From Terrimicrobiaceae bacterium (lineage in GTDB: Bacteria; Verrucomicrobiota; Verrucomicrobiia; Chthoniobacterales; Terrimicrobiaceae): 46,960 nt of DNA. This document shows, piece by piece, positions 7,744 through 15,241 of this stretch (the stretch's first letter is position 1; every line of letters starts with the position of its first letter). The notes beneath the pieces are model-generated. The model saw nothing but the letters and a program-made list of their open reading frames with translations. It had not been told where the DNA came from and searched no databases. Position numbers and translations under genes: made by a program. The DNA is taken from contig JAJTZA010000130.1 of NCBI GenBank assembly GCA_021463905.1, positions 1 to 46,960 on the forward strand, given 5' to 3'.

Positions 7744-8005
7744 CAGCGCAAAAAAGCACCCCAAAACAGCGGAGCGGCCCGGTTTTCGACATGCGACAAT
7801 GCGCTCGGATATACTGGCTCATGCCTGGCATGAGTCAGTTACGGCAGGAAATAAATGGCATGTCGCTTCTCAAAACTTTTTTGTACGCACCACATTTTTT
7901 ATGGCGCAAGTCTCCCTTGTATGAAATGCCCGATTTCTTGCAAGCAGAATCTTTCAAAATTTTTTTCCGGGGGCGTGATTAAAATTCTTCACTGAGGCAT
8001 TCTCG
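7744..8005. other. Intergenic region upstream of infC
   Basis: No convincing gene was found here. It holds the 27-bp palindrome at 7813-7839 and an A+T-richer stretch (about 7865-7985) that is the likeliest place for the minus-strand infC promoter. No clean pair of promoter boxes was found. Confidence 0.4.
7813..7839. promoter_or_regulatory. 27-bp near-perfect palindrome, possible operator
   Basis: The core arms CTCATGCC and GGCATGAG flank a single central T (7826). After one mismatched pair, outer arms ACTG (7813-7816) and CAGT (7836-7839) also match. Such dyad symmetry suits a dimeric DNA-binding protein, and the site is about 115 bases upstream of the infC start. A mobile-element scar is an alternative. 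There is no T-tract, so it is not a terminator. Confidence 0.4.
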
Positions 8006-8197
8006 GTGCATGGCAATGGAATCAACCGCAGATTTGCGCCGATTCCCACAGATTTTATTAAGAAGGATCCTCAAACCACTGCCGTGATTGGCGCGGCGAT
8101 GGAAGTTCATCGCGAACTGGGCGAGGGCTTCCTGGAGGCCGTTTATCAGGATGGCCTGGCGGTGGAATGGGCTTCTCTCTTTAATCACACTCGATGA
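8006..8197 (+). pseudogene. Truncated GxxExxY-family protein remnant
   Basis: The frame from GTG 8006 encodes VIGAAMEVHRELGEGFLEAV followed by YQDGLAVE. This is the start of the GxxExxY domain, a family of about 120-130 residues with a nuclease-like fold. After about 40 domain residues the similarity ends (EWASLFNHTR) and the frame stops at 8197; the remaining two thirds, including the catalytic-type Asp/Glu-Lys region, are absent. The preceding text (NRRFAPIPTDF) is the usual translated upstream sequence of this family. It is a decayed gene, 60 bases before mdh. Confidence 0.75.
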
Positions 8198-8257
8198 TGT
8201 GTCTCGTGAGACAAAGGGGTTGCGGCAGGTGGTCTCTGCCGATAGGATTGTCATTTC

Positions 8258-9241
8258 ATGAAATCACCGATAAAAATTGCCGTGACCGGTGCCGCCGGTC
8301 AGATTGGATATGCCTTGCTGCCCCGCATTGCTGCGGGTGCGATTTTTGGGCCGGATCAGCCGGTTGAGCTGCGGCTTATTGAAATCCCGCCGGGGATGCG
8401 CGCCCTGGAGGGGGTGGTCATGGAGCTGCACGATTGCGCGTTCCCGCTGCTGCGTTCGGTGACGATGACCGACAATCTGGCGGAGGGATTTCGCGGGGTG
8501 AACTGGGCGATCCTCGTTGGCAGTGTGCCGCGCAAGGAAGGGATGGAACGCAAGGACCTTCTCGGCATCAATGGGAAAATTTTTATCGCGCAAGGGCGGG
8601 CCATTATGGAAAACGCGGCTTCCGACATTCGTACGCTTGTGGTGGGAAATCCCTGCAACACGAATTGCCTGATCGCGATGAGCAATGCTCCCGATGTCCC
8701 CAAAGACCGTTGGTTTGCGATGACGCGCCTGGACGAAAACCGTGCCAAGACACAGATGGCATTAAAAGCGGGGGCGCACTGGAGCGAGGTGACCAACCTG
8801 GCCGTCTGGGGGAACCATTCGAGCACAATGTTCCCGGATTTCTACAATGCAAAAATTGGCGGACGTCCTGCCACGGATGTGATCACCGACACCGCGTGGC
8901 TCGAAGGGGACTTCATCAAAACCGTACAACAGCGCGGAGCGGCCATCATCAAGGCGCGAGGACTCTCCTCGGCCAAAAGTGCCGCCCACGCGGCTATTGA
9001 AACCGTCCGCTCCATCGCACACCCCACCCCGGCAGGGGATTGGAACAGCGTCTCCATCCTCTCCGATGGCTCCTATGGCGTCGCCAAGGGCATCATCACC
9101 TCGTTCCCAACCCGCTCCGACGGTCACTCGGTCGGGATCGTACAGGGATTGCCCATCCAGCCCTTCGCCCAGCAAAAAATTGATCTGACCATCCAGGAGT
9201 TGCTCGAGGAAAAAGCCATGGTGGCAGACCTGCTCGGCTGA
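8258..9241 (+). CDS. mdh: Malate dehydrogenase (NAD+)
   Basis: This enzyme oxidises malate to oxaloacetate in the TCA cycle. The 327-residue product is of the longer type shared with cytosolic and actinobacterial enzymes. The nucleotide-binding loop is TGAAGQIG (10-17). Substrate arginines appear in [12 protein letters not shown] and in TRLDENRAK. The catalytic His is in [13 protein letters not shown] and the NAD-binding stretch is [10 protein letters not shown]. The ATG at 8258 begins directly with the beta-strand of the Rossmann fold. It appears monocistronic, with a pseudogene upstream and a convergent gene downstream. Confidence 0.96.
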   Translation: MKSPIKIAVTGAAGQIGYALLPRIAAGAIFGPDQPVELRLIEIPPGMRALEGVVMELHDCAFPLLRSVTMTDNLAEGFRGVNWAILVGSVPRKEGMERKDLLGINGKIFIAQGRAIMENAASDIRTLVVGNPCNTNCLIAMSNAPDVPKDRWFAMTRLDENRAKTQMALKAGAHWSEVTNLAVWGNHSSTMFPDFYNAKIGGRPATDVITDTAWLEGDFIKTVQQRGAAIIKARGLSSAKSAAHAAIETVRSIAHPTPAGDWNSVSILSDGSYGVAKGIITSFPTRSDGHSVGIVQGLPIQPFAQQKIDLTIQELLEEKAMVADLLG

Positions 9242-9311
9242 GTGGTCTGCCATCCGATGGGCCTCCCTGCTGTGGGTGCTTGTGCCGCAGCAGGTCAGGA
9301 GGGCTGTGGAG

Positions 9312-9815
9312 TCAACGGGGGCCGGGTCTGCGGGGGCCTCCGGGGCCCGGACCTGCGGGCTCACCGCCCTCATCTTCGATGGTGAGCTTGTTTTGCTTCA
9401 CGAGATCCCCAATTTTTCCCGTGCTGTCCACCAGCCAGACACTCTTCTTTTTCTTGCCGCCGGGAGCCGCGACAAAAACTCCGGAGAAGGGATTCGACTC
9501 GCTCCGGCCCTCGAAATTCGTACCGTATTTTTTCGCGAATTTGGAAGCCTCTGCGGAGGGGATGACCACCAGAATCCGGCCACCCGGCTTGTAATTGCGG
9601 CGATCCAGCGTCATGACATGGAAAAATGCCAGGTCGGGGTGCGGGCTTTTCCATTGGACGGGCTGGACGAACGAGACGTCGAGCGTCACTTTTTTCCCCT
9701 CAAACTCGGAGGGGGTTGTCAGCAGGTATTCCGCCGTGCGTTGGGAGCCGGCTGCATGAAGCCGGGGAGCCACCACCGCGAGGAGGACCAGTAGGAAGTA
9801 AGGGAATGTCTTCAT
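9312..9815 (-). CDS. Secreted hypothetical protein
   Basis: This 167-residue product begins with a clear signal peptide (MKTFPYFLLVLLAVVAPRLHA, cleavage likely after AHA/AAG). The body contains SEFEGKKVTLDVSFVQPV and WKSPHPDLAFFHVMT, suggesting a small beta-rich domain of the kind found in other secreted proteins with an 'EGKKVTL' strand. The last 17 residues are Gly/Pro/Arg-rich (GPGPGGPRRPGPR). No enzymatic motif was seen. It is convergent with mdh (70-base gap) and divergent from the sugar-acid operon at 9964, whose promoter box begins 33 bases from this start. Confidence 0.7.
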   Translation of the reverse strand: MKTFPYFLLVLLAVVAPRLHAAGSQRTAEYLLTTPSEFEGKKVTLDVSFVQPVQWKSPHPDLAFFHVMTLDRRNYKPGGRILVVIPSAEASKFAKKYGTNFEGRSESNPFSGVFVAAPGGKKKKSVWLVDSTGKIGDLVKQNKLTIEDEGGEPAGPGPGGPRRPGPR

Positions 9816-9847
9816 AACAGGGATGAAAACCCAGACACCCGGAGAAG

Positions 9848-9876
9848 TTGCAACTTTTTATGCAGGCCGCTATAAA
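9848..9876 (+). promoter_or_regulatory. Predicted sigma-70-type promoter of the dehydratase operon
   Basis: A -35-like TTGCAA (9848-9853) and a -10-like TATAAA (9871-9876) are separated by exactly 17 bases. They lie 88 bases before the ATG at 9964 in an otherwise G+C-rich region. The inverted repeat beginning two bases downstream would cover the start of transcription. Confidence 0.5.
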
Positions 9877-9877
9877 T

Positions 9878-9924
9878 CGCCTCCATGTCATCGTTTTGCC
9901 AGGAGCACCAAGTTCATGGAGGCG
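9878..9924. promoter_or_regulatory. 10-bp inverted repeat, possible operator or leader hairpin
   Basis: The perfect arms CGCCTCCATG (9878-9887) and CATGGAGGCG (9915-9924) are separated by 27 bases. The position just downstream of the predicted -10 box suits a repressor that blocks initiation. The long spacer would also allow a stem-loop in the leader. Confidence 0.45.
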
Positions 9925-9963
9925 GTATCGTGAAAAACAGATTCAGCGCCAGGAGACAATAAG

Positions 9964-11142
9964 ATGAAAATCACAGCGATTGAGACGCATGTCTGCAACG
10001 CGCGGATGCGGAACTGGATCTTTGTTAAAGTCCTGACCGATCAGCCGGGCTTGTGGGGGTGGGGGGAGGCGACTCTGGAATGGCACACCCGCTCGGTGGT
10101 TGGAGCGATCGAGGACATTTCGCAGTTGCTCATCGGCGAAGATCCGGGGCGCATCGAGCACCTCTGGCAAATGATGTACCGTCAGCATTTCTGGCACGGC
10201 AACGGGGTCGTGCGAGGGACAGCGATCAGCGGCATTGACATTGCCTTGTGGGACATTGCGGGAAAAGTCCATGGAGTTCCGTGCCATGAGCTCTGGGGTG
10301 GGAGGGTGCGTGATTACGTCCGCCTCTACTGTCATCTCGGCGGCGGGAAGATGGAGGATTTCTACGAGACCTCGACGGATAACGCGGCGCGTTTTGGTGA
10401 ACTGGCGCAGGCGGCGGTTGCCGACGGGTTTACGGCTTTCAAGTGCATGGCCGTGCCGGAAACCGCCCCGATCGAGGGGTTGAAGCCGGTGCTGGCGGCC
10501 GAGGCCTGTGTGCGGGCCATGCGCGAAGCGGTCGGGCCGGAGATTGACATCATGGTGGACTGTCACGCACGGCCCTCGCCTCGCATGGGGATGCGCTTTG
10601 CGAAGGCACTCGAGCCGTACGGGTTGTATTTTTTCGAGGAGCCCTGCTGGCCGGAAACCATCGAGGATATTGCGCGGATTCAGCAGGCGGTGAGCACACC
10701 CATCGCGACGGGTGAACGGCTGGTGACGCAACACGCCTTCCGCGAGTTGTTTGAAAAGCGCGCTGCCAGCGTGATCCAGCCGGACATTACGCATTGTGGC
10801 GGATTGAGCGAAGCCCGGCGCATCGCGGCCATGGCCGAGGCGTACCGTGTGTCCCTCGCACCGCACAACCCGCAGGGGCCGGTGAGTACGGCCGCATCCC
10901 TGGAACTAGGCTTCGCGGCGCCGTCCTACATCATTTGCGAGTCGGTTCATGGCGACGTGCCCTGGCGTCAGGATGTGGTTTCTGAATCGTTTGCCATTGA
11001 GAAAAGGGGCCGGCTCGTCCATCCCTCGGACAGGCCGGGACTGGGCATCGAGATCAACGAGAAAGAAATTGCGAAGCATCCTTTCGAGCAGGAAGTTTTG
11101 CAAAGATCCTTCGCGAGAGACGGAGCCGTCACCGATTGGTAA
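9964..11142 (+). CDS. Enolase-superfamily sugar-acid dehydratase (galactonate dehydratase-like)
   Basis: This 392-residue member of the mandelate racemase/muconate-lactonizing family is expected to dehydrate an aldonic acid to a 2-keto-3-deoxy acid. The metal ligands Asp199, Glu225 and Glu251 are spaced 26 and 26 residues apart, and the acid/base pair His201 and His301 falls at the offsets known for E. coli D-galactonate dehydratase (DgoD). Local motifs are [35 protein letters not shown] and APHNPQGP. The exact sugar acid is not certain. An AGGAG lies 8 bases before the ATG. It is the first gene of a three-gene unit, with its stop 3 bases before the next start. Confidence 0.85.
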   Translation: MKITAIETHVCNARMRNWIFVKVLTDQPGLWGWGEATLEWHTRSVVGAIEDISQLLIGEDPGRIEHLWQMMYRQHFWHGNGVVRGTAISGIDIALWDIAGKVHGVPCHELWGGRVRDYVRLYCHLGGGKMEDFYETSTDNAARFGELAQAAVADGFTAFKCMAVPETAPIEGLKPVLAAEACVRAMREAVGPEIDIMVDCHARPSPRMGMRFAKALEPYGLYFFEEPCWPETIEDIARIQQAVSTPIATGERLVTQHAFRELFEKRAASVIQPDITHCGGLSEARRIAAMAEAYRVSLAPHNPQGPVSTAASLELGFAAPSYIICESVHGDVPWRQDVVSESFAIEKRGRLVHPSDRPGLGIEINEKEIAKHPFEQEVLQRSFARDGAVTDW

Positions 11143-11145
11143 GTC

Positions 11146-12519
11146 GTGAGTATTCCCGCGTTTTCCCATCCTGCATTTCGCGGATGGTTTGGTGTGGCCC
11201 GGCGTGACATCACGCCGCCTGTGGGGATTTATGCGCGTTCGTGGGGCGCGGCAAAACATGACCGAGCATCTGCGGTTCACCGTCCGCTCACGCTGACGGC
11301 AGTTGTTTTTCAGGAGGCTCCCGCCCGCCTCCCCGTGGTGCTGGTTGCCATGGACCTTGGTGGCATGTGGTTGAGAGAGGCGCTCCCTGTTCTGGAAAAT
11401 GTGATCCGCTCGGCGGGGATTCCCGAGGAGCGATTTTTGCTCGCCTTTAGTCACACCCATGCGGGGCCTTCCGTGGACTCTGCCAATGCGGACAAACCGG
11501 GAGGCGGGCACATCCGGCCCTATCTGGCGGGCATCGAGAAAAAGCTGGGTGAAGCTCTCGGAGAAGCCCGCGACAATTTGCAACCCGCGATTCTCGAAGC
11601 CGCCTGTGGAAGGTGCGGGCTTGCCACCAACCGCGATCTGTTTCACCCCGAAGAAAACCGGCTGCTGGTCGGATGGAACCCTGAAGGGGACGCCGATGAC
11701 ACCCTGATGGTCGGGCGCGTCAGCGCGGAGGATGGCCGCTGTCTGGCGACGCTTGTGAACTACGCCTGCCATCCGACGATTCTCGCGTGGGAAAATACCA
11801 CCATTTCGCCGGATTTCATCGGGGCGATGCGGGAGGTTGTTGAAAAGGATACGGGTGCTCCCTGTGTCTTTCTGCAGGGTGCCTCAGGGGAACTCGCGGC
11901 GCGGCACCAATATGTGGGCGATCCCCGAGTGGCGGATCGCGCCGGATACTCGCTGGGTCATGCCGTGCTGGGCACTCTTTACGGAATGTTGGAACCCTGT
12001 CACGAGCTGGATTTTGAGGGAGCCTTGGAATCCGGCGCTCCGCTGGCCGTGTGGCGGGCGAATCCGCGCAAGAACGTGCCGGAGCTATTCTCCGCACAGA
12101 TCGCAACGGTGGAACTCGCGTTGAAAAAGGAATGGCCGACGGAGGCGGAGATTGTGCGTCGGATGGCGGAATGTCCGGATCGCGTGCTCATGGAACAGTT
12201 GGCGCGCAGGCTTGGGATCCGTCAATCCCTGGGAGACGGTTCGCATTATTCTTCGCGGCATCGTCTTTGGGTGTTGGGTGATGTTCTTTTTGTCTCGGTT
12301 CCGAACGAGGCGTATTCGGAATTGCAGACCACACTGCGGGCCGCCGCCGGGGACCGTGCGCTCTTTGTCGTGACGTTTGCCAATGGGAGCCTCGGCTATC
12401 TGTCGCCGAAGTCCTCCCATCGGGGCGGCAGCTACGCCTCGCGACAAAGCCCGTTCGCCGAAGGATGCTTCGAGCAGACCCTCCAATCACTCACCGCAGA
12501 AATACAAAAACTCGCATGA
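11146..12519 (+). CDS. Neutral/alkaline non-lysosomal ceramidase-like hydrolase
   Basis: This 457-residue protein is related to the N-terminal catalytic domain of neutral ceramidases, zinc amidases that cleave N-acyl-sphingosine. It opens with GVARRDITPPVGIYA. It has the zinc-type motif FSHTHAGP (His103, His105) and NYACHPT (His209), then QGASGELA and a late VPNEAYSEL. There is no signal peptide, unlike secreted ceramidases, and no C-terminal Ig-like domain. A cytoplasmic amidase on another N-acyl or sugar-derived substrate is therefore more plausible than a lipid hydrolase. The start is GTG 11146, 3 bases after the preceding stop. Its TGA overlaps the next ATG. Confidence 0.8.
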   Translation: MSIPAFSHPAFRGWFGVARRDITPPVGIYARSWGAAKHDRASAVHRPLTLTAVVFQEAPARLPVVLVAMDLGGMWLREALPVLENVIRSAGIPEERFLLAFSHTHAGPSVDSANADKPGGGHIRPYLAGIEKKLGEALGEARDNLQPAILEAACGRCGLATNRDLFHPEENRLLVGWNPEGDADDTLMVGRVSAEDGRCLATLVNYACHPTILAWENTTISPDFIGAMREVVEKDTGAPCVFLQGASGELAARHQYVGDPRVADRAGYSLGHAVLGTLYGMLEPCHELDFEGALESGAPLAVWRANPRKNVPELFSAQIATVELALKKEWPTEAEIVRRMAECPDRVLMEQLARRLGIRQSLGDGSHYSSRHRLWVLGDVLFVSVPNEAYSELQTTLRAAAGDRALFVVTFANGSLGYLSPKSSHRGGSYASRQSPFAEGCFEQTLQSLTAEIQKLA

Positions 12520-13826
12520 CCTCACAATCCATCATTGAACAAAGCCAGCGCCACATTGCCGGAGGCGTCGTCTCACTGAACCGCAAGGCTTCACCACACC
12601 TCGTGTTTGTGCGCGCAGAGGGGAGCCGACTCTTCGATGCCGAAGGGCGCTCCTATATTGATTATCACGCCGCATTCGCACCGCACCTGCTCGGTCACCA
12701 CCACCCCGAAGTCACCGAAGCCGTGCGCACGGCTCTCGACAGGGGATGGTCGCTGATGGGCAGCGGCACGACACCGTGGGAGGCGGAATTGTCGGCGTTG
12801 CTTTGTCAGGCCGTTCCCAGCCTCGAACGCGTGCAAATTCTCAACACCGGCAGTGAGGCCTCCCAGCTTGCCATCCGCCTTGCGCGCGCCCACACGGGCC
12901 GCGAGGATGTGGTGGTCACCCTGGGCGGCTACAATGGCTGGCACGATGAAGTGGGCCGCGCTGTCATGCCGTCACTGGCGGAAATCGGTCCGCGAATTTC
13001 TGCGGGAGAATATCCGCTGCTGCCCATTTCTGCGGGCATTCCCGAATCCACACAACGCCGCATTCACACGGTGAATTTCAACGATCTGGAATCCGTCGAG
13101 AATGTTTTCCGGACGCACCGCATCGCCTGCCTGATGACCGAGCCTGTCTTGCAAAACGTTGGCGTGGTACTGCCGCAGCCCGGCTACTTGCAGGGGCTGC
13201 GCGATTTGTGTGACCGCTACGGCGTGGTCTTCGTGATGGATGAAGTGAAAACCGGATTCCGCTCCGCGTTGGGCGGCTATCAATCCGTGGCAGGCGTGCG
13301 CCCCGATCTTTCCATTTTTGGGAAAGCCGTGGCCAACGGCTACCCGCTTGGTGTGCTGGGAGGTCGCGCGGAGATCATGAACCTCTTTGCGCACCCGGAC
13401 GCCCGGAAGCGCGTTCTGGTTGCGGGAACCTACAACGGACATCCGGTCAATGCCTCGGCCGCGATTGCCACTCTGAAAATTCTCGGTCGTGATGGCGGAG
13501 CGATTTACTCAGAAATCGAAAAACGTTCCGTTCAGCTCCAGCAGGGCTTGGAGAGTCTCTTTGCGGAAAAGGGAATCCCTTCCACCATCACCCGCAACGC
13601 CTCGGCCCTGTGCCTGTATTTCATGAACCATGCGCCGGAGGATTGGCATGATATCCTCGAATTCCACGACTTCGCATTGGATGCGCGCTACCGGCGGGAG
13701 TTGATTGACGAAGGAGTGTACAATTTTCCCGTCGCCTGCAAACAATCCTCCATCAGCGCCGCCCACACCGAAGACGACATCGCGCAAACCCTCGAAGCCG
13801 CCCGTCGCGTTGTCGGGCGTTGGTGA
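12516..13826 (+). CDS. Class III PLP aminotransferase, glutamate-1-semialdehyde aminomutase-like
   Basis: This 436-residue fold-type I PLP enzyme has the expected motifs: LNTGSEASQLAIRLARAHTG for phosphate binding, VVTLGGYNGWHDE, VFVMDEVKTGFR (Asp242 to the pyridine nitrogen) and SIFGKAVANGYPLG with the PLP lysine Lys270. It resembles the HemL branch, but its placement in a catabolic operon away from heme genes argues against glutamate-1-semialdehyde as substrate; an amino-sugar acid or beta-amino acid is as likely. The ATG at 12516 overlaps the previous stop as ATGA, so translation is coupled. It converges on the EF-hand gene with a 39-base gap. Confidence 0.85.
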   Translation: MTSQSIIEQSQRHIAGGVVSLNRKASPHLVFVRAEGSRLFDAEGRSYIDYHAAFAPHLLGHHHPEVTEAVRTALDRGWSLMGSGTTPWEAELSALLCQAVPSLERVQILNTGSEASQLAIRLARAHTGREDVVVTLGGYNGWHDEVGRAVMPSLAEIGPRISAGEYPLLPISAGIPESTQRRIHTVNFNDLESVENVFRTHRIACLMTEPVLQNVGVVLPQPGYLQGLRDLCDRYGVVFVMDEVKTGFRSALGGYQSVAGVRPDLSIFGKAVANGYPLGVLGGRAEIMNLFAHPDARKRVLVAGTYNGHPVNASAAIATLKILGRDGGAIYSEIEKRSVQLQQGLESLFAEKGIPSTITRNASALCLYFMNHAPEDWHDILEFHDFALDARYRRELIDEGVYNFPVACKQSSISAAHTEDDIAQTLEAARRVVGRW

Positions 13827-13865
13827 GAGGTCGAGGCTGGCAGGCCGACCCGCCGGCCCGGGTGT

Positions 13866-14294
13866 TTACCGGATGTACGGGCGGCTGCGCTCGCGCGCGG
13901 CATGGAACTCCGCACGGGTGATGAAACCACTGCCATCCACATCCGCTTCCCGGAAGGGGAGTGCGAGGCGTTGGCGGATGACCTTGCTGGCTTTGGCCTC
14001 CTCCATCGAAATCCTCCCTGTGCCGCTGGTGTTGATGGCGCGGAAGGTTTCCGGGGTTCCGCCATCTGCGACAAATTCCGCCTCGGTGATGAATCCGTCA
14101 CCGGATTTGTCGTATTGCGCGAAGAGCTGGGCAATCATGAAGTCCTCGTATTCCGCACGGGAAACCCGTCCGTCGCCACTGGCGTCGGCGCGGTCGAAAA
14201 GCTGATCCACGGTCGGGGGTTGTTTCGGGTTGGTGGCACAGGAGGTGAGAAGCGCGAGGACTGACAGACAGAGCAGTGCGGGAATGATTTTCAT
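13866..14294 (-). CDS. EF-hand lipoprotein
   Basis: This 142-residue product has a lipoprotein signal ending LLTSC (Cys19), so it is likely anchored in an envelope membrane. Four EF-hand-type loops follow: DASGDGRVSRAE, DKSGDGFITEAE, NTSGTGRISMEE (poorer, starts with Asn) and DVDGSGFITRAE. Calcium binding is expected from loops 1, 2 and 4. Small calmodulin-like lipoproteins of this kind are common in Verrucomicrobiota and Planctomycetota with no assigned function. The ATG at 14294 gives the intact signal peptide; the frame extends upstream without homology. It is divergent from thiG. Confidence 0.85.
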   Translation of the reverse strand: MKIIPALLCLSVLALLTSCATNPKQPPTVDQLFDRADASGDGRVSRAEYEDFMIAQLFAQYDKSGDGFITEAEFVADGGTPETFRAINTSGTGRISMEEAKASKVIRQRLALPFREADVDGSGFITRAEFHAARERSRPYIR

Positions 14295-14446
14295 GACACG
14301 GGCATAAAGCGTCCACCGGGCGGCGGCGTCAATCCCTTTTCTCACTCCATTCCAGTTTTCCTGGCTTGCAGCCAAAGCTCGAAAAATCGGACACGGGCGT
14401 TTCGCGTCTTGCGCGTTGCGTGCGCCTCCGATTGGATGGGAGCACT

Positions 14447-15232
14447 ATGGCAGAACCGCTGATCATCGCCGGACGCGCATTTTCTTCGCGCCTGCTGGCA
14501 GGAACCGGAAAATTTTCCTCGAACGAGGTCATGCGGGACGCGCTCGAAGCCAGTGGCACGGAAATTGTCACGGTGGCCCTCCGCCGCGCCAACCTCTCCG
14601 GCGTCAGCGACCCCTTCGCAAATATTTTGGATTTTATTGACCCGCAAAAGTACCTGCTGCTTCCGAACACCAGCGGCGCAGCCACCGCGGAGGAGGCCGT
14701 GCGCCTGGCCCGGCTGGCCGCGACGGCTGGGCTTCCCCGCTGGATCAAACTCGAGATTCATCCCGATCCTCATTACCTGCTCCCCGACCCCATCGAAACA
14801 CTGGCAGCCACAGAAATCCTGGTGAAGGAGGGCTTTGTGGTGCTGCCCTATATCAACGCGGATCCCGTGCTGGCCAAGCGACTGGAAGATGCGGGCGCGG
14901 CGGCTGTGATGCCCCTGGGTTCGCCCATCGGAAGTGCCCGGGGCATCGAAACCCGCGCACAGGTTTCCATCATCATCGCTCAATCCTCGATTCCGGTGAT
15001 TGTGGATGCGGGGCTGGGCGCGCCCAGCCATGCGTGCGAAGCCCTGGAAATGGGTGCGGATGCGGTTCTGGTCAATACGGCCCTGGCGACGGCCGGCGAC
15101 CCTGTCCGCATGGCCCATGCCTTTCGTTCTGCCGTTCATGCGGCGCGCGAGGCCTATGAGTCCGGCCTGCCTTCCCGACTGGATCGTGCGGTGGCCACGA
15201 GTCCGCTCGACGCCTTCCTGTCGCCCAATTAG
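14447..15232 (+). CDS. thiG: Thiazole synthase
   Basis: ThiG forms the thiazole phosphate of thiamine from 1-deoxyxylulose 5-phosphate, dehydroglycine and ThiS-thiocarboxylate. The 261-residue TIM barrel shows the Schiff-base lysine Lys101 in WIKLEIHPD. The phosphate-binding motifs [13 protein letters not shown] and [20 protein letters not shown] are also present. A GGGAG sits 6-10 bases before the ATG. No thiS, thiF, thiH/thiO or thiE gene is in the window, so this is a lone thi gene. No TPP riboswitch elements were found upstream. It converges on the PEP/pyruvate-binding gene with only 9 bases between stops. Confidence 0.95.
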   Translation: MAEPLIIAGRAFSSRLLAGTGKFSSNEVMRDALEASGTEIVTVALRRANLSGVSDPFANILDFIDPQKYLLLPNTSGAATAEEAVRLARLAATAGLPRWIKLEIHPDPHYLLPDPIETLAATEILVKEGFVVLPYINADPVLAKRLEDAGAAAVMPLGSPIGSARGIETRAQVSIIIAQSSIPVIVDAGLGAPSHACEALEMGADAVLVNTALATAGDPVRMAHAFRSAVHAAREAYESGLPSRLDRAVATSPLDAFLSPN

Positions 15233-15241
15233 ACGGGTTCC

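Noticed and set aside
7791-7982. 63-codon plus-strand frame upstream of the GxxExxY remnant
   Set aside because: No signal, domain or ribosome binding site; it spans the palindrome and A+T-rich promoter-like DNA.
11146-12519. Genuine secreted ceramidase
   Set aside because: No signal peptide and no C-terminal Ig-like domain; coupled to cytoplasmic sugar-acid and PLP enzymes.
12516-13826. Glutamate-1-semialdehyde aminomutase (hemL) for the class III aminotransferase
   Set aside because: The fold matches, but the operon context is catabolic and the identity cannot be separated from other members by eye; a gene symbol would overstate the evidence.
14295-14446. Possible TPP riboswitch before thiG
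   Set aside because: The conserved thi-box elements (CTGAGA and ACCTGA-type) are not present in this interval.
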